25,998 nucleotides of DNA, taken from Chara braunii (Eukaryota > Streptophyta > Charophyceae > Charales > Characeae). The DNA lies in assembly GCA_003427395.1 (NCBI GenBank), contig BFEA01000333.1, forward strand, positions 1,344,500 to 1,370,497. Reading direction: 5' to 3'. Numbering within the stretch: position 1 is the stretch's first letter; each line of letters starts with the position of its first letter. Below the pieces are notes generated by a model that saw only the letters and a program-made list of their open reading frames with translations, made no database searches and was not told the DNA's origin. A program made the translations under genes and the position numbers. Below, piece by piece: positions 1 to 10,669 of this stretch.

Positions 1-197
1 ATTTTTATTTTTTGTTCTGATAAGACCCAGGTACCAGTACCGGGACCTGCAGTGGCGCTCAGCAGCCTTGTTCAGTGGATAAACCACTGAGCTGTTGCAC
101 AAAAAAAAGAAAAAAAAAAGAAAAAAGTTCCAATCATATACCATCACCGTTGCAGATTCACAAATGATTATATCAGCGAGTTCATGCATAATTCATT

Positions 198-228
<31 letters not shown>

Positions 229-1021
229 GGTGTCCCAGTAGACCAGGACAGCGGCCTCCACTTTCAAATTAGAAAAAAAAAAACAACGGCTGTGCATGCC
301 CAACCGTGTGCTGTGCAGCCCATGTAATCCTTGTGTATACACTGCATGTCGCTTGCACGAAGACACCATCGCCACACTATAACACACACACAAGTTTCAC
401 ACAGGCGCCTGCTATGCCTTCCATTGCATGCGCATTTCGTCGTCGGTTCATGTTTCAGGCCCGACCACCATATCCAGCAGGGGTGGGCAGCGCAGTTGGC
501 GACTGGCATGCATGCAGGACACGGCTCCCCTGCATACAACCGCTCTCCTCCTTGGACGAACGTTGCCCCCCCCCTGGTCTGTCCTTTTGCGTCATCCTTT
601 CTCTGCCTCACCACCGGTTCTGCATTCCGGAGCGACAAAGTGTGTGGGCAAGTTCCGTGTCGCAGTCCCTAACGTATCGCCTCCACTGTGTCCATTGCCG
701 GCTGTACTGCCACCACCAATCAGCCGGCATACCTTATCGCTAGTCGATCGATGTAAGCTCGACGGTGAGCGATCACGTGCGGGAAGTGGTGCGGATTGGC
801 ACAGCAACTGTCAGGCGACCTGTGTGGTGGGGCATGTCCTTTGCCACTGCTGTGGAACGCCTCCTCCGTGTTGCATGCCGCATGTGGTGATAACCTGCAC
901 TCGATATCAGTGTGTGCCACAGTTGTTGGTTTATTGTGCTATCGGAGGCGCCATCGTCATCGCTGCAGTCGTTTTTGAGCTGTTTGCTTTGATCATGTTT
1001 CTGGTTGTCGCTGTCGCCATC

Positions 1022-1023
<2 letters not shown>
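1..1023. other. gene-free left flank
   Basis: I see no supported gene here. Open frames on both strands are overlapping shadows without recognisable motifs, and the longest + frame simply runs into the (GA)n repeat. Near the left end, 73-96 reads on the - strand as CAGCTCAGTGG followed by a short hairpin, weakly like a tRNA box A, but there is no box B. A-rich tracts at about 100-126 and a 28-base T run follow. Confidence 0.5.
201..228. repeat. poly(T) homopolymer
   Basis: An uninterrupted run of 28 T. On the - strand it could be the poly(A) tail of an old retroposed sequence, but no body or target duplication could be assigned to it. Confidence 0.9.

Positions 1024-1066
<43 letters not shown>
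1024..1066. repeat. (GA)n microsatellite
   Basis: Perfect GA dinucleotide repeat of about 21 units. Translated, it gives an Arg-Glu run that creates a false open frame ending at 1096. Confidence 0.95.
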
Positions 1067-1069
<3 letters not shown>

Positions 1070-2785
1070 GACCATCAGACGGGGGTTTACATCTGAGCTG
1101 ATGGGCGATTACGATGGCCCGACTAAGATGGAGCAAGGACCTGGTGAGGACACGTGACGTGGAGCATCCTGACGGTTGACGTGTGGCATTTCAATCAGAC
1201 TTCGGGGACAGACAGGCTGAGAGATACAGGATGATCCAGCGTGGGGTGGGGCGTGGTTTGGGCCACACACAGTTTGAAGCCCTTCAACACAGTGTGCAGC
1301 CTTCGGCAGGGTACACACCGTCATCATTTGCTTCGAGGGGTCCTGCTCATGCTTCAGGTCCGGGTGGCGATCGTGGAGGATTGTCTCACGTGGAGACACG
1401 TTTGTATTGCAGGATGCAGGAAGCTGGACCCGGGTTACCTGGGATTCCCGCCTGCGTTCAATTTTTGGGGACGTGGCGTCGACCAAGAGGGCCATACACG
1501 AGCTTGGCGTACCAGGCAGAACAACCATTTGCAAGCATTGGCATTTGACATTCGGCATGCACGCGAACACGTCATCAATGGCCCAGCGACGTAGGCCATC
1601 CCCGATTGCCACATGGAATGATAACAACGTACCTGATGTCGGTAATTGGCAAAGGCAGGTGAATGGCCGCAGCCGGTCATTGTCATCTTCGCCAGTACAT
1701 CGACCGACAACTGCAGACGGTCTACATTCGGCAGCCGCCATGCAAGCGGGAGTTCCCTGGCGAAGAAACAAGCCATCCTTCTCAACCAGTCTGGACATCG
1801 CAGGGGCGACGCAACAACACGATTGTCGACCGACCTCGTACGGAGAGAGCAGCACCGGTGGGAAAGAGGTGTGCCAGCAACGCGGCGGCTAGTTTCCGCT
1901 CCTGCACTAGCGGAGGCCGCCAAGTAAAAGAGGGCGGGCTGCTCATTTTGGAAGGGCCCCTCGTCCGGAGGGTACCCCGAAGAAACATGTACCTTGGTCG
2001 TTGGAGGAGTGCATAGCAGTGGCAATGGTGGCAAGAATCTGAGGTGAGTACGACGCTCTCATGGATGATGCTAATGGTGTGCGTCGGCACATGACAAGGC
2101 AGAGGAGATTCCAGTGGATCTCCAACCATATGCATGATGGTAAGTTCATGAGTACAACGGAGGACTGCAAGAAGAAATGAAACTCTTTGAGGGTCATGGT
2201 TGCTCTAATCAGGGATAAACGTGACAAATCGGGTTTGCCCGGATATTTCAACATGACAACGAAGGAGCGAAGGAGAGGGAGGTGTGCCGCACTTTTGAAC
2301 GGCCTTTGTGGGACGCTATGGATTGGTGGCGCCTAAAGGTATCTGCTACATGCAACAACACCTTAGCTTCTGAGGACCTCGGGGGAAGTGGTTTTGGGCA
2401 GGCTTTTGGGGGGAGGTTCGGAAGGGGGATGCACAGATGCATCACACAGCGGAGCGAAGACACTCAGGACATCCTCCGGTAGAGCGCGCAGCGAGGCCAC
2501 AACGTCGACCATAGGAATGATGGAAGCGATGGAGGAATCGACGACCAGGCTATGCGAAGGACTTGACATATCTTCATCAACGTTGGCACGTGCGACAACA
2601 AAAAGCACAGCGATGGTGTCGTCCTGGATGGGTGACATGGCGCTCCAAATAGGTGTTGTTGCCGGTGCCATGCAAGATGGGAACACCGTCCTGCAAACTC
2701 TAGTGACGGTTATGGCGGCCAGCTCAGCACCTTCCATGCCGCACTCCGGTGCTGGTGTGGAGACAGACCCTTCCTCGAAGTGAAC

Positions 2786-3189
2786 AGGGGGGGACGGGGG
2801 GGGGGTCGAAGGCTGACGTCGGCATGGGTTAGAGGGTATGTGTCCGTCAGGAGTGGCTGGGTGTTTGCCAAATCGCCAGGCATAATGTGTCTTTGAAATT
2901 TATTTATGAATTTTGTGTGAGGTGGGGCATCGGGATGGATGTTAGCAGCGTGTGTGTGTGCTTGTGTTGACGGGGATGGCATGAACTGCAGGGGTAAAAT
3001 GCAAACAGGCGAGGGGGGGGGAAAAACGAAGTTATCTATTTTTATGGTAATCTGCCTGTTGAAAAAGTGGCAAAAAAAATGTATACTTATTTAGACAAAC
3101 AAAAGAGTTTGCTATTTTTAATGGAGAAAAGATTGGACATTCTTCTTGTACATATGAATTTTTGCTCTACTATTTTTACAGCAAGACAG
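2786..3189 (+). other. AT-rich, intron-like gap inside the SANT pseudogene
   Basis: Between the two coding-like halves of the SANT pseudogene, G-runs (2787-2808, 3012-3020) are followed by AT-rich sequence. This ends in a pyrimidine-rich TTTTTACAG at about 3174-3182, which resembles a 3' splice site. No clear GT donor could be chosen, so an intron is only an inference. An insertion is the alternative. Confidence 0.25.
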
Positions 3190-3420
3190 CTTATAAGTCG
3201 TAAAAATATTTGTCACAAAAAATAGGCGTTACGAGGACAACCGGAAAGATTGATGTGATGTGCGGCTGCGGTTTGGTGGGGAGAGTGCGTGCCACGCACC
3301 CGAGTGCACGCCTATTTATATGCCGAGAATTGTGGGCTGTGTGTGGAAGGACGGCAATACGGATGATTGAACAGGTGCTCTCCGGTCACTGCTACAGTGC
3401 CGCCTTCGTTGTGCACCCCG

Positions 3421-3422
<2 letters not shown>

Positions 3423-3460
<38 letters not shown>
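3423..3460. repeat. (GA)n microsatellite
   Basis: Perfect GA repeat of 19 units lying inside the SANT pseudogene region. It inserts an Arg-Glu run into every frame it crosses. Confidence 0.95.
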
Positions 3461-3463
<3 letters not shown>

Positions 3464-4081
3464 GTGCCTCGTGGAGGGAGACCATACATGGCGACTCCGT
3501 GTGCTATGAGGACGTGGGCTGGCGCAATACATGGTTGCCCAGGGAACACAATGCATTCGGGGAGGAGATCAAGCGAACGGAGATTAGATTCTACTCCGTG
3601 GACGTTGGCGGCTTGGCAGTTGTCGACGTGGGTGTGGTCGTGGGGTCCGTGGGAGATGTTGTCGCACGTCCTCTTCTGGGTGACTACATTCCCAACGACT
3701 GGGCGGGCCATGCCGGACCACGACATCGTCGGAGATATCATGTTCAAGTGTGTTGAGAATCTGGTTATGGAGCATGAGGAGAGGCTTGATATGAGGGTCT
3801 TTTTCTACACTTTCCTTGATCCGCCACTTGTGGGGCGTTACTATCTGCACTACGGAATCCATATGTAGATGAGGAAGGTGGGGAAGGACCTCTTGGCAAT
3901 TCGCGCTCACGGCCATATTGTTGGGACGGGGGCTGAGATACGTGAGGAGTCATGCAAGTTGTGGCGAGCATGCTGTCTCCTCACGATGGGATGCATGGCG
4001 TGCGTTCTTTGCTGGCTTCGGTGTCAGGGCGAAAGACAGGGGGAGGGCGAGTTATGGATGGGGTGGTGTGTCAGTATCTAA

Positions 4082-4532
4082 TTCCTCGTTTTTTGTGTGT
4101 ATTTTTTTATTTAGTTTTTTTGAACTCACGTTTCCGCTTGGCTACCGAGGGCGTTCATGATGTCATGTCATTTGTGTTGCGGGTTCACGCAGGCTGTTGT
4201 TGGAAGTAAGCAGTGTGTGGCCGTGGTCTTCGAAGACAATTCGGATTGTAAGTAATTCTTGTATTCGTTGTTGTGTGCCTTCTTTTATTTTTATTATTTT
4301 TATCACACATTCATGGATGCAATGTTACTTACCTTTCATGTCTATGCTGCTCATCATGACCAGGAAGGGAAGGAATGTGTCGAGTGATATTGGATGTGCG
4401 GGGGAAGAAAGCAACATGTCAAAGAATATTCTTGGACGGGGTTGGGATTCTCGCATGCATGTGACGAGTAGTGTGATATGCTTTGTTGGACAGATCACCT
4501 TCTTTTCTCTCTCTACACACACACACACACAT

Positions 4533-4566
<34 letters not shown>

Positions 4567-4627
4567 GGCAAGAACACATACCCGTACACCCACACACACA
4601 TACACACACACACACGCACATATCGCT
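4082..4627. other. spacer between two convergent transposon pseudogenes
   Basis: This is the tail-to-tail interval between the SANT pseudogene and the transposase pseudogene. It is T-rich at 4085-4130 and 4280-4310 and otherwise holds only the CA microsatellites. No gene is supported. Confidence 0.5.
4515..4620. repeat. (CA)n compound microsatellite
   Basis: Two CA tracts (4515-4564 and about 4589-4620) separated by a short unique spacer and broken by single-base changes (CAT, CGC). They generate His-Thr and Cys-Val open frames that should be ignored. Confidence 0.9.
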
Positions 4628-6240
4628 TCAACTTCCCCACGGGCTTAGCTGTGGAGCACCATGCACACGAGCATGGTGACACACGTACGTCACGAAGCTG
4701 TTTTTGATGTGCTTCGCCAAATCGGTCTCGTACATCGGATCGTGGACTTGGGGCACTTCATCCCTAGCGAGCACATGGTGGCGCCGACGTGGCTTGCTCT
4801 CCGCGTCAGACATGTCATCGTCGTTGTCATCCGACAAGTTATCAAGGTCGATGACAACTCTCATCCGCCGATTTTTCAACATCAGTAGGTTTGCCCAAGT
4901 TTCATCCAGGCCAACGTTCACCCCGCCCTAAAAGACTTGCTTTCACTCTCGCTTCGGTGGACCATGATGCTGTGGAGAATGTGGAGCACCATGCACACGA
5001 GCATGATGACACACGTACGTCACGAAGCTGTTTCTGATGTGCTTCGCCAAATCGGTCTAGTACGTCGGATCGTCTTTCGGATCGGGGATTTGGGGCACTT
5101 CATCCCTGGCGGGCACACGGTGGCGCCGACGTGGCTTGCTCTCCGCGTCAGACATGTCATCGTCGTTGTCGTCCAACAAGTTCTCAAGGTCGATGACAAC
5201 TCTCATCCGCCGATTTTTCAACATCAGTAGGTTTGCCCAAGTTTCATCCAGGCCAACGTTCACCCCGGTTCGGGTCCGTAATAGCCCTAAAAGACTTGCT
5301 TCCACTCTCGCTTCGGTGGACCATGATGCTGTGGAGAATGTCGATCGCCATTAACTCCTTGCACAAGGTTTTCATGTTGCAGATTTGTCGACATATGAAG
5401 TGTCTCTCCACCGTCTTCAACCTCCCGAACGTGCGCTCGATACAACACGTAGCAGATGTATGGCAATGGTTATACCTTTGCTGCTCTTTCGTCCTCCTTC
5501 CTCGCCAACCATGGATCATCATCCATGGGAGCAGCGGATACCCGCGTCACCAAGCAGGTAGCGGCCGACAGTCCTCGTCTCTCACCATGAGGATCTTGTA
5601 CCGAATACACCATGACCCTTGCACGCCATTGCATACAGGGGAGATAATCGAAGCAGTCGAGAGTCGTGCACCGATCTCGGACATTCTATGTAAACTCTGG
5701 AAATGCGGCATTTGTGGTCACACACGACCTGCACTTGGATAGAGAATTGTCTAATGCGGTCGTAGTAGCATTCGGACCTCTTCCCCCTTGGCTTCTCAAT
5801 GTGGATATGGGTGCCATCAATAACTCCCACACACCCGGGGAACCCGTTCCGTTCGAAGCCGTCCGACACTTCCTATAGCCTTTTTCCTTTAGGGAAGGAG
5901 ATGGGATGACCGTACTCCTTGATGGGGGCATCAGCCACCTCTTCGTTACTCCGAATGGCACTGTAGAGACCTAAACCCAGTCTGTGTGTGGTCTGCCTAT
6001 AAAAGCCACCGATCGTCCATTGGATGAGAGCGCAAGCCAACTTCTGCCCTGCCGGCACAGGCTGCTTCCAGTTCGTTGTTTGGCATTATATACAAGGGGC
6101 AATGCGGAGAAGTATGTCGTCGAACAACGGTCGCGGCAATCTGCAAAACCGGTGGCAGACCTTGTCATGTTGCACTCCCACCCTCTGCAGATCCTTCCAC
6201 ATCCTTCCACTCCGCTCCACCACCCACAGCCTCCCCCACC
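4628..6240 (-). pseudogene. PIF/Harbinger DDE transposase, decayed
   Basis: DDE_Tnp_4/HARBI1-type nuclease of a cut-and-paste DNA transposon. Reading leftwards from about 6240: WKDLQRVGVQHDKVCHRF, then PLFDDILLRIAP, a stop at 6086-6088, then ACALIQWTIGGFYRQTTHRL, a stop at 5873-5875, then GCVGVIDGTHIHIEKP. The three catalytic acids are present: Asp in VIDGTH (codon 5816-5818), Asp in SVHDSR (5663-5665, 51 residues later) and Glu in IERTFGRLK (5436-5438). A frameshift near 5600 and a stop at 5547-5549 separate the second and third blocks. After about 5250 the frame shifts again to an acidic tail (DDNDDDMSDAESKPRRR) ending TDLAKHI...HARVHGAPQL, which occurs twice because of a local duplication. 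The gene converges on the SANT pseudogene, and together they are the two genes expected of an autonomous plant Harbinger/Pong element. The N-terminal start was not identified. Certainly inactive as it stands. Confidence 0.82.
4651..5340. repeat. 330/360-bp tandem duplication of the transposase 3' end
   Basis: 4651-4980 and 4981-5340 are highly similar direct copies, each starting GTGGAGCACCATGCACACGA. The second copy carries about 12 extra bases near 5075 and about 18 extra near 5270. Both encode the acidic C-terminal tail of the transposase. The junction GTGGAGAAT/GTGGAGCACC suggests that short homology started the duplication. Confidence 0.9.
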
Positions 6241-6883
6241 CATCCACTCAACTACCCAAAGACCCAATAACATCCGCCATCAGCAACATGTTGTGCAAGA
6301 CAACGCCAACGAGAAGCAACAGCAGCTGGACATCGGCGGTTCGTACGTAGGGATAGTCGAAGCAACCTCAATCACGGTCATGGCTGCGGCGTTCCTCCTG
6401 TTCAACCACTGCATGAGGATGAAGACCAATGACAAGAGTGCTCCATCCCTGTCGTCGGAGGTGGAACACATCGTCCGCGGATCCATGACACGTGACTGTA
6501 GACACTCACCCTCTTTCACGCCAGTGGCTCAAATGGGCGACCTTGCTGCTTCAATGGCAATTAACCTTCGAAAGGGAGATTGCTTATTTCACTGGTGATG
6601 GCAAAATGCAAGCACTGCGCGAGAACACGAAAAACGTCGTCTCTCTCTCTCTATCTATCTCTCTCTCTCTCTCTCCGACTACTTCCCCTACCCCACAGGC
6701 GCAATCTTCATTTTCACAACGGGAACGAATCTACCCGCAAACGAAGGAAGATTCTTTCCTATTTTCTACAATCCAACGGGGGAGAGAGAGAGAGTCGACA
6801 CGTCGCGTGTAACGCGCCTCTCTTGCCGCGTCAGGCGCACAGACTCTCTCTCTCTCTCTCTCTCTCACACACANACGCACACA

Positions 6884-6933
<50 letters not shown>

Positions 6934-6990
6934 CACTCACCCACCCTACCCCCACCCCCCACCTCGTTTCATTATAGAAGAATGAATCGT
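6241..6990. other. transposase 5' flank and microsatellites
   Basis: The N-terminal part of the transposase should lie here but could not be read with confidence. A + frame open from 5984 to 6598 overlaps the transposase in antisense and has no known motif. A polymorphic SSR block follows: (CT)n with CTAT at 6641-6675, and (CT)n-(CA)n at 6844-6928. Confidence 0.4.
6844..6928. repeat. (CT)n(CA)n compound microsatellite with one N
   Basis: CT tract followed directly by interrupted CA tracts. One ambiguous base (N at 6874) marks uncertain assembly or heterozygosity. Confidence 0.9.
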
Positions 6991-7019
6991 TTTCGTTTTG
7001 GTTTGGAGAAACTACGTGG

Positions 7020-7184
7020 GAGTCACAAAAATGAGTTAAAATTGCACTACGGGGCAAGATACAGTTTCGAATTGCATTTCGGGCAATATATACAACCCAA
7101 CTTTCTGGCGGGGTAGGGTGCCTTAAGTACAATTGCAAACTGTATTTTGCCCTATAGTGCAATTGTAACTCGTTTTTGTGACTC
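7020..7184. mobile_element. 165-bp inverted-repeat element (MITE-like)
   Basis: Left arm GAGTCACAAAAATGAGTTA and onward is mirrored by the right arm ending ...TAACTCGTTTTTGTGACTC. Arms of about 60 bp are roughly 85% complementary, with motifs AATTGCACTA, GGGCAA and ATACAGTTT in both. No coding capacity. A target duplication is not clear, so the superfamily is unassigned. Confidence 0.65.
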
Positions 7185-8424
7185 TACTCAAGTTACCCCT
7201 TTTCGTTTTCTTTTGTGTAAATAAGTAATCCATTGTATCTTGTTTTTCATTTCGTTTTTTGTCCTTGGTTTTGTTTTTTGTTTTTTGTTTTTTTGTATAT
7301 TTTTGTTTCTGGAAAGGACCGTCCTAGTATCGGTAACTCTAGGCTCGGCAAGTCTTGACATCCTAGTAGTGGGAGGCTTGGACTAAATAGTTGGGAAAGG
7401 TACTAGTGGCTTAATTTATTTCCAATTAAAAAAAAAAATCTAAATCACTCGAAATTGGTTGTTTTATTTGTTACCATACAGTTATTGGGGACCCATTCCT
7501 GAATACGTGTAAGTCTTCATATTGCATAATTTATTTGATCTTCCAAACGTTTTTTTATCCGAGTAGGAGTCAAATCCGGAACAAAAACGAGTGCTCTTAC
7601 ATGTTATTTTTTATCATGTCACACCACTTCAACCACCATTACGCTTCCCGACCATTTTTTTTAAATGAGGCACGTCACGTTTTGCAGGATGAATTTGCAT
7701 GTCTGTTCCCAAAAGATACATCCAGACAAACGTGTTGGTGGTTTAAATAACATAGGTTACACTAGTTGAAAGTTGCAGACTTCCATATACTCGACCTGTC
7801 CCAGCTCCGCTCAAAGTTCCTCTTGAACCTTTTGTCACCCTTATTCCAGTTTCCATAAGTTGAAGATGCTGACAATTCTTCCCTCCATCCACTTTCTACC
7901 AAACTTCTCTCTTCTCCTATAGGCCGAGAAAGGATGGTCTAGAATGGTGACTGGGTTATAATTTTAAAAGTAGGCCACACTCACACGATGACTTTTTCGA
8001 CAGAGTTGTTGACGTGAGTTTACCTTATGTAGAGCTTTCATGATGTTGTTTCAGAGGGGAAAGCTAACCAGACTTCTAGTGAAATAATCCAAAATGGGGC
8101 AAATCCATGGATCCTTTGCCCTTTAAAAAAATAAGTTCGCATCTAGATAAACTTTGTCAACTCCCACATGTGGCATGCGGTGAGGGGTGGTCATAGATTA
8201 CGGGTTTGGCACTGCATTCTGACTTTTTTTTCCTTTTTCATTTTTTTAACACCACGAGCAAGAGAGTGTCTGCTAGTGGAGTTGGTAGGAGCAACCTCTG
8301 CTAGCAAACCTCTCAGGGTTGATGGCTCCATTCTATTGGTGGGGAGCCGCACTTGCTGGAAACCGGGTCTAGCGTCCGTTTGAAAACATCTTCAAGGTTC
8401 AACTTGAAAGTTCATAAGCTTACT

Positions 8425-8648
8425 TATGGAGCTGAGAGCTATAACTAATTGTAGTTGCCCTTATGCGTTGTTGGTTAGTTGGGATGATAATCTCCACTCT
8501 CTACATCACCTTTTATTCAATCCTAGCATCACAACTTTACTTCTAAAATTGGGATTTGTAACTAACTCTAGTTACCCTTATGCGTTGTTGGTAGGTGAGA
8601 TAGCAATCTCCACTCTCTCCACCACTTTTCCCTCAATCCTGGATGTCT
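8425..8648 (+). repeat. degenerate 117-bp tandem duplication
   Basis: Two direct copies share AACTAA.T.TAGTT.CCCTTATGCGTTGTTGG and AATCTCCACTCTCT. The anchor CCCTTATGCG recurs at 8458 and 8575, giving a period of 117 bp. Confidence 0.75.
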
Positions 8649-9389
8649 GACATCTTCCCTTTCTGGTTGTTCCCTCGGCTCGCCACCTTTGTTTTTGTCT
8701 TCTTTCAGTTAAGTGTTTCTTTGTCATGGTGTTTTTTTCCTCACCTCTAAGTTTGTGCTAGTTCGGCTGGTGCGGTGGTCTCCAATCTTCCCTCTCTTCA
8801 CTCCTGCTTTTGCTGTGTTTTTAAATACTTGTTATTGTCTCTTTCATCCTGCCTCTGTGTCTTTCTTCTTCCAGTGTATAACTGTACATAAGAACCAACA
8901 AACGTGGGCCAACGAAAAGTTAACTTTTAAGAGAATTCAGGATTTCATGTTGTACTCGTGTAGGTAACAGAAGATGGCAGTCTTAGGCTTTTTCTTCCAT
9001 TGTGCAAAAACCTCTGCTATGGTGATTGGTATTGAACTTTCGTTTAAGTTAATCTTGATGATGGAATTGTAGTACAGGGGTTATCATGATTGGCATTTTG
9101 ATTATGCGTTATTTATTTATTTTTAAGTAAGTTTGATTGTCGATGAAAAATGAGACAATGCGATCCTTATTATCTTGCAAGGAAAGAGAAGTGTTACTAT
9201 AGTGGTACGAAAATGGCATATTTTAGCCACGACAACACTCCACATAACTTGTCAAAATACAAAATACGCATGAAACACCATGGTACCACGAAAACAACAT
9301 TCGAGAGTAAAAGCAATTTGACGTACCTCTAAGCCTATATCACATGACCGTCTGTGAAAATATAGGTCCGAAATGTGTCGTCAAATATA

Positions 9390-9600
9390 GGGACCAGAGT
9401 TCATAAAGACTTCAGCTAACGATCAAAGGACCCAAGTTTGAAACTTGTAGCAGTTGAGGATAAGACTAGGATTTACTAAAACTACCATAGACAATCGAAA
9501 GACCCAAAATTTGAAACCGTAGCATCCAAGGACAAAACAATAGTTCACATAAACTACTGAAGACCTTTGGAAGACCCAAGTTCAAGACCTCCACCATTTG
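9390..9600 (+). repeat. degenerate ~71-bp tandem triplication
   Basis: GACCCAAGTTTGAAAC-type anchors recur near 9428, 9500 and 9571 (72- and 71-bp steps), with shared flanks such as AGCA/AAGGACAA.AC and ACTAC.GAAGAC. Three diverged copies. Confidence 0.6.
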
Positions 9601-9898
9601 TCAATCTTATGCATATAAAACATCGACCACATATAGGTTTTATCAACGAGTAGACTCGAGTTTAATATGTCTAGCGAATCTGGCAGCTAATCAAATCATA
9701 CCAACCCTATCTCTGGGTCGATGTTCCCCCCAGTATAACCACCCGACAACCTTCCCCATTTAGTCGGAATAGGCATCCAATGATCCCACTTGTAAGTTTA
9801 AAAAAAAAATTATGCGAGTAAGTCTCGTTCGAGAGTTTTTCACGATTACTTGTATCTTGCATCGATTTCATCTCAGTATCCTCTTCATTTTCTCCGTC

Positions 9899-10214
9899 TT
9901 CTCTTCTTCTTGTTTCCTCCTCTCTACATCCTCCCTTCCTATGCTTATCTTTGACTATGTTGTGTTGAGTATGTCGTGAACGACTTTACTTTGAATTTTT
10001 ATATATTGGTTGACCAACGACCCGAACCGCCTTGGACAACCAATAAACATGACTTTTGCTCTTTTTCTTTTTTCTCTTCCTTTACATCCTCCTTTCCTAT
10101 GCTTACCTTTGACTATGTTGTGTTGAGTATGCCTTGGACGACCTTACTTTGAATTTGCATGTTTTGGTTGACCAATGCCCCCAACCGTCTAAGTCAGCCA
10201 GCATACACGACGTG
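9899..10214 (+). repeat. 158-bp tandem duplication
   Basis: Two direct copies, each with TACATCCTCC, CTTTGACTATGTTGTGTTGA and a TTGGTTGACCAA segment. The anchor TACATCCTCC recurs at 9925 and 10083. Confidence 0.8.
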
Positions 10215-10265
10215 TTGCGACAAATTAGTTGGGCGATGTACCAGTGCTTAAAAAAAGAAAGATAT

Positions 10266-10363
10266 GTCCTTTCCGACATCCGCTAAAATTGGAACAATAA
10301 AGAGAAGATTAGCATGGCCCCAACACAAGGATGACAAACATAAATCAATAAATGGTCCAAATT
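10266..10363 (+). pseudogene. U6 snRNA-derived pseudogene (copy 1)
   Basis: 98 bp collinear with plant-type U6 snRNA: GACATCCG, TAAAATTGGAACAATA, AGAGAAGATTAGCATGGCCC, AAGGATGACA, AAATCA and AATGGTCCAAATT occur in the correct order. U6 is the catalytic-core RNA of the spliceosome. Here the invariant ACAGAGA box is AAAGAGA and the internal stem-loop has changes (CCCCAACACAAGG for CCCCTGCGCAAGG), so it is unlikely to work. No plant upstream sequence element (TCCCACATCG-like) or TATA box was seen upstream. An A-run follows directly, consistent with retroposition, but a target duplication cannot be fixed in the A-rich flanks. Confidence 0.88.
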
Positions 10364-10547
10364 AAAAAAAAACGGGTACACAAACATTATGTGTTGGGGG
10401 TCTGGCTTAGGGCATACAGACAGTAGGCACTCAATATCGCCGAATCATAAAATGAGAGGCCGGATTGAGTCATTCTCAAAGAAAGGACTGGATCTGGCCA
10501 CTCATTTCGCTATTCCAGGATTTTAAGGCCCTACAATATACTTTTAA
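10364..10547. other. unassigned spacer
   Basis: Short stretch between the U6 pseudogene and the 122-bp MITE. A GGCCCTAC at 10527-10534 resembles MITE ends but no partner was found. Confidence 0.4.
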
Positions 10548-10669
10548 TGCCTTGCTCCACTACTCTCGACAGACACAAAAAACAAGCAAAAATTATGCTA
10601 TATATTTCTATGTTCCAATGGAGGATTCAATCTTATTTTGCACATCTAGAGAGAAGGAGAGCGAGACCC
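10548..10669 (+). mobile_element. 122-bp Tourist-like MITE, diverged copy
   Basis: Same length and order of motifs as the better preserved copy at 23585-23706: CTCCACTACTCTCGA near the left end, then TTTCTATGTTCCAATGGAGGATTCA, TTATTTTGCAC, and a right end GCGAGACCC. TTA flanks both ends (10544-10546 and 10670-10672) if one base of end drift is allowed. The terminal repeats are worn. Confidence 0.6.

Larger units (their letters stand above)
1893..4081 (+). pseudogene. Myb/SANT-like protein of a PIF/Harbinger transposon, decayed
   Basis: Frame 3 reads PKKHVPWSLEECIAVAMVAR at about 1980-2039, then FQWISNHMHD and TEDCKKK, followed by YFNMTTKERRR up to about 2275. The tryptophan-led start, the second W in a RR.QW helix and the TEDCKKKWN-type helix are the pattern of the Myb/SANT-like (trihelix-type) domain of the DNA-binding partner protein of plant Harbinger/Pong elements. 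In-frame TGA codons lie at 2040 and 2178; the second replaces the expected Trp of the KKW motif. The frame then shifts to FERPLWDAMDWWRLKV (from about 2288) and again to an Ala/Ser/Thr/Met-rich stretch (2388-2783). After an AT-rich, intron-like gap the protein-like signal returns at 3460-3740 and, after another frameshift near 3715, continues as MEHEERLDMRVFFYTFLDPP to GIHM, a stop at 3866-3868, and on to 4081 in the same frame. I infer that the later blocks belong to the same protein. The upstream frame (1407-1892) is open and may be its N-terminal part. Clearly non-functional. Confidence 0.6.
7185..10265. other. AT-rich gene-free stretch
   Basis: About 3 kb with stops in all frames, T-rich tracts (7200-7310) and no recognisable protein or RNA gene. 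It holds three old tandem duplications listed separately. Composition differs from the GC-richer flanks. Confidence 0.5.

Noticed and set aside
428-1096. 222-codon + frame ending in an Arg-Glu run
   Set aside because: The end is translation of the (GA)n microsatellite and the body has no recognisable features.
1109-1855. 248-codon open frame on the - strand
   Set aside because: No motif, Cys/Pro/Ser-biased random-like composition, and it is antisense to a region whose + strand belongs to the SANT pseudogene.
4197-4707. Cys-Val / His-Thr rich frames on both strands
   Set aside because: They are translations of the (CA)n microsatellites.
5984-6598. 204-codon + frame
   Set aside because: Its first half is antisense to the clearly recognisable transposase; the second half has no known motif.
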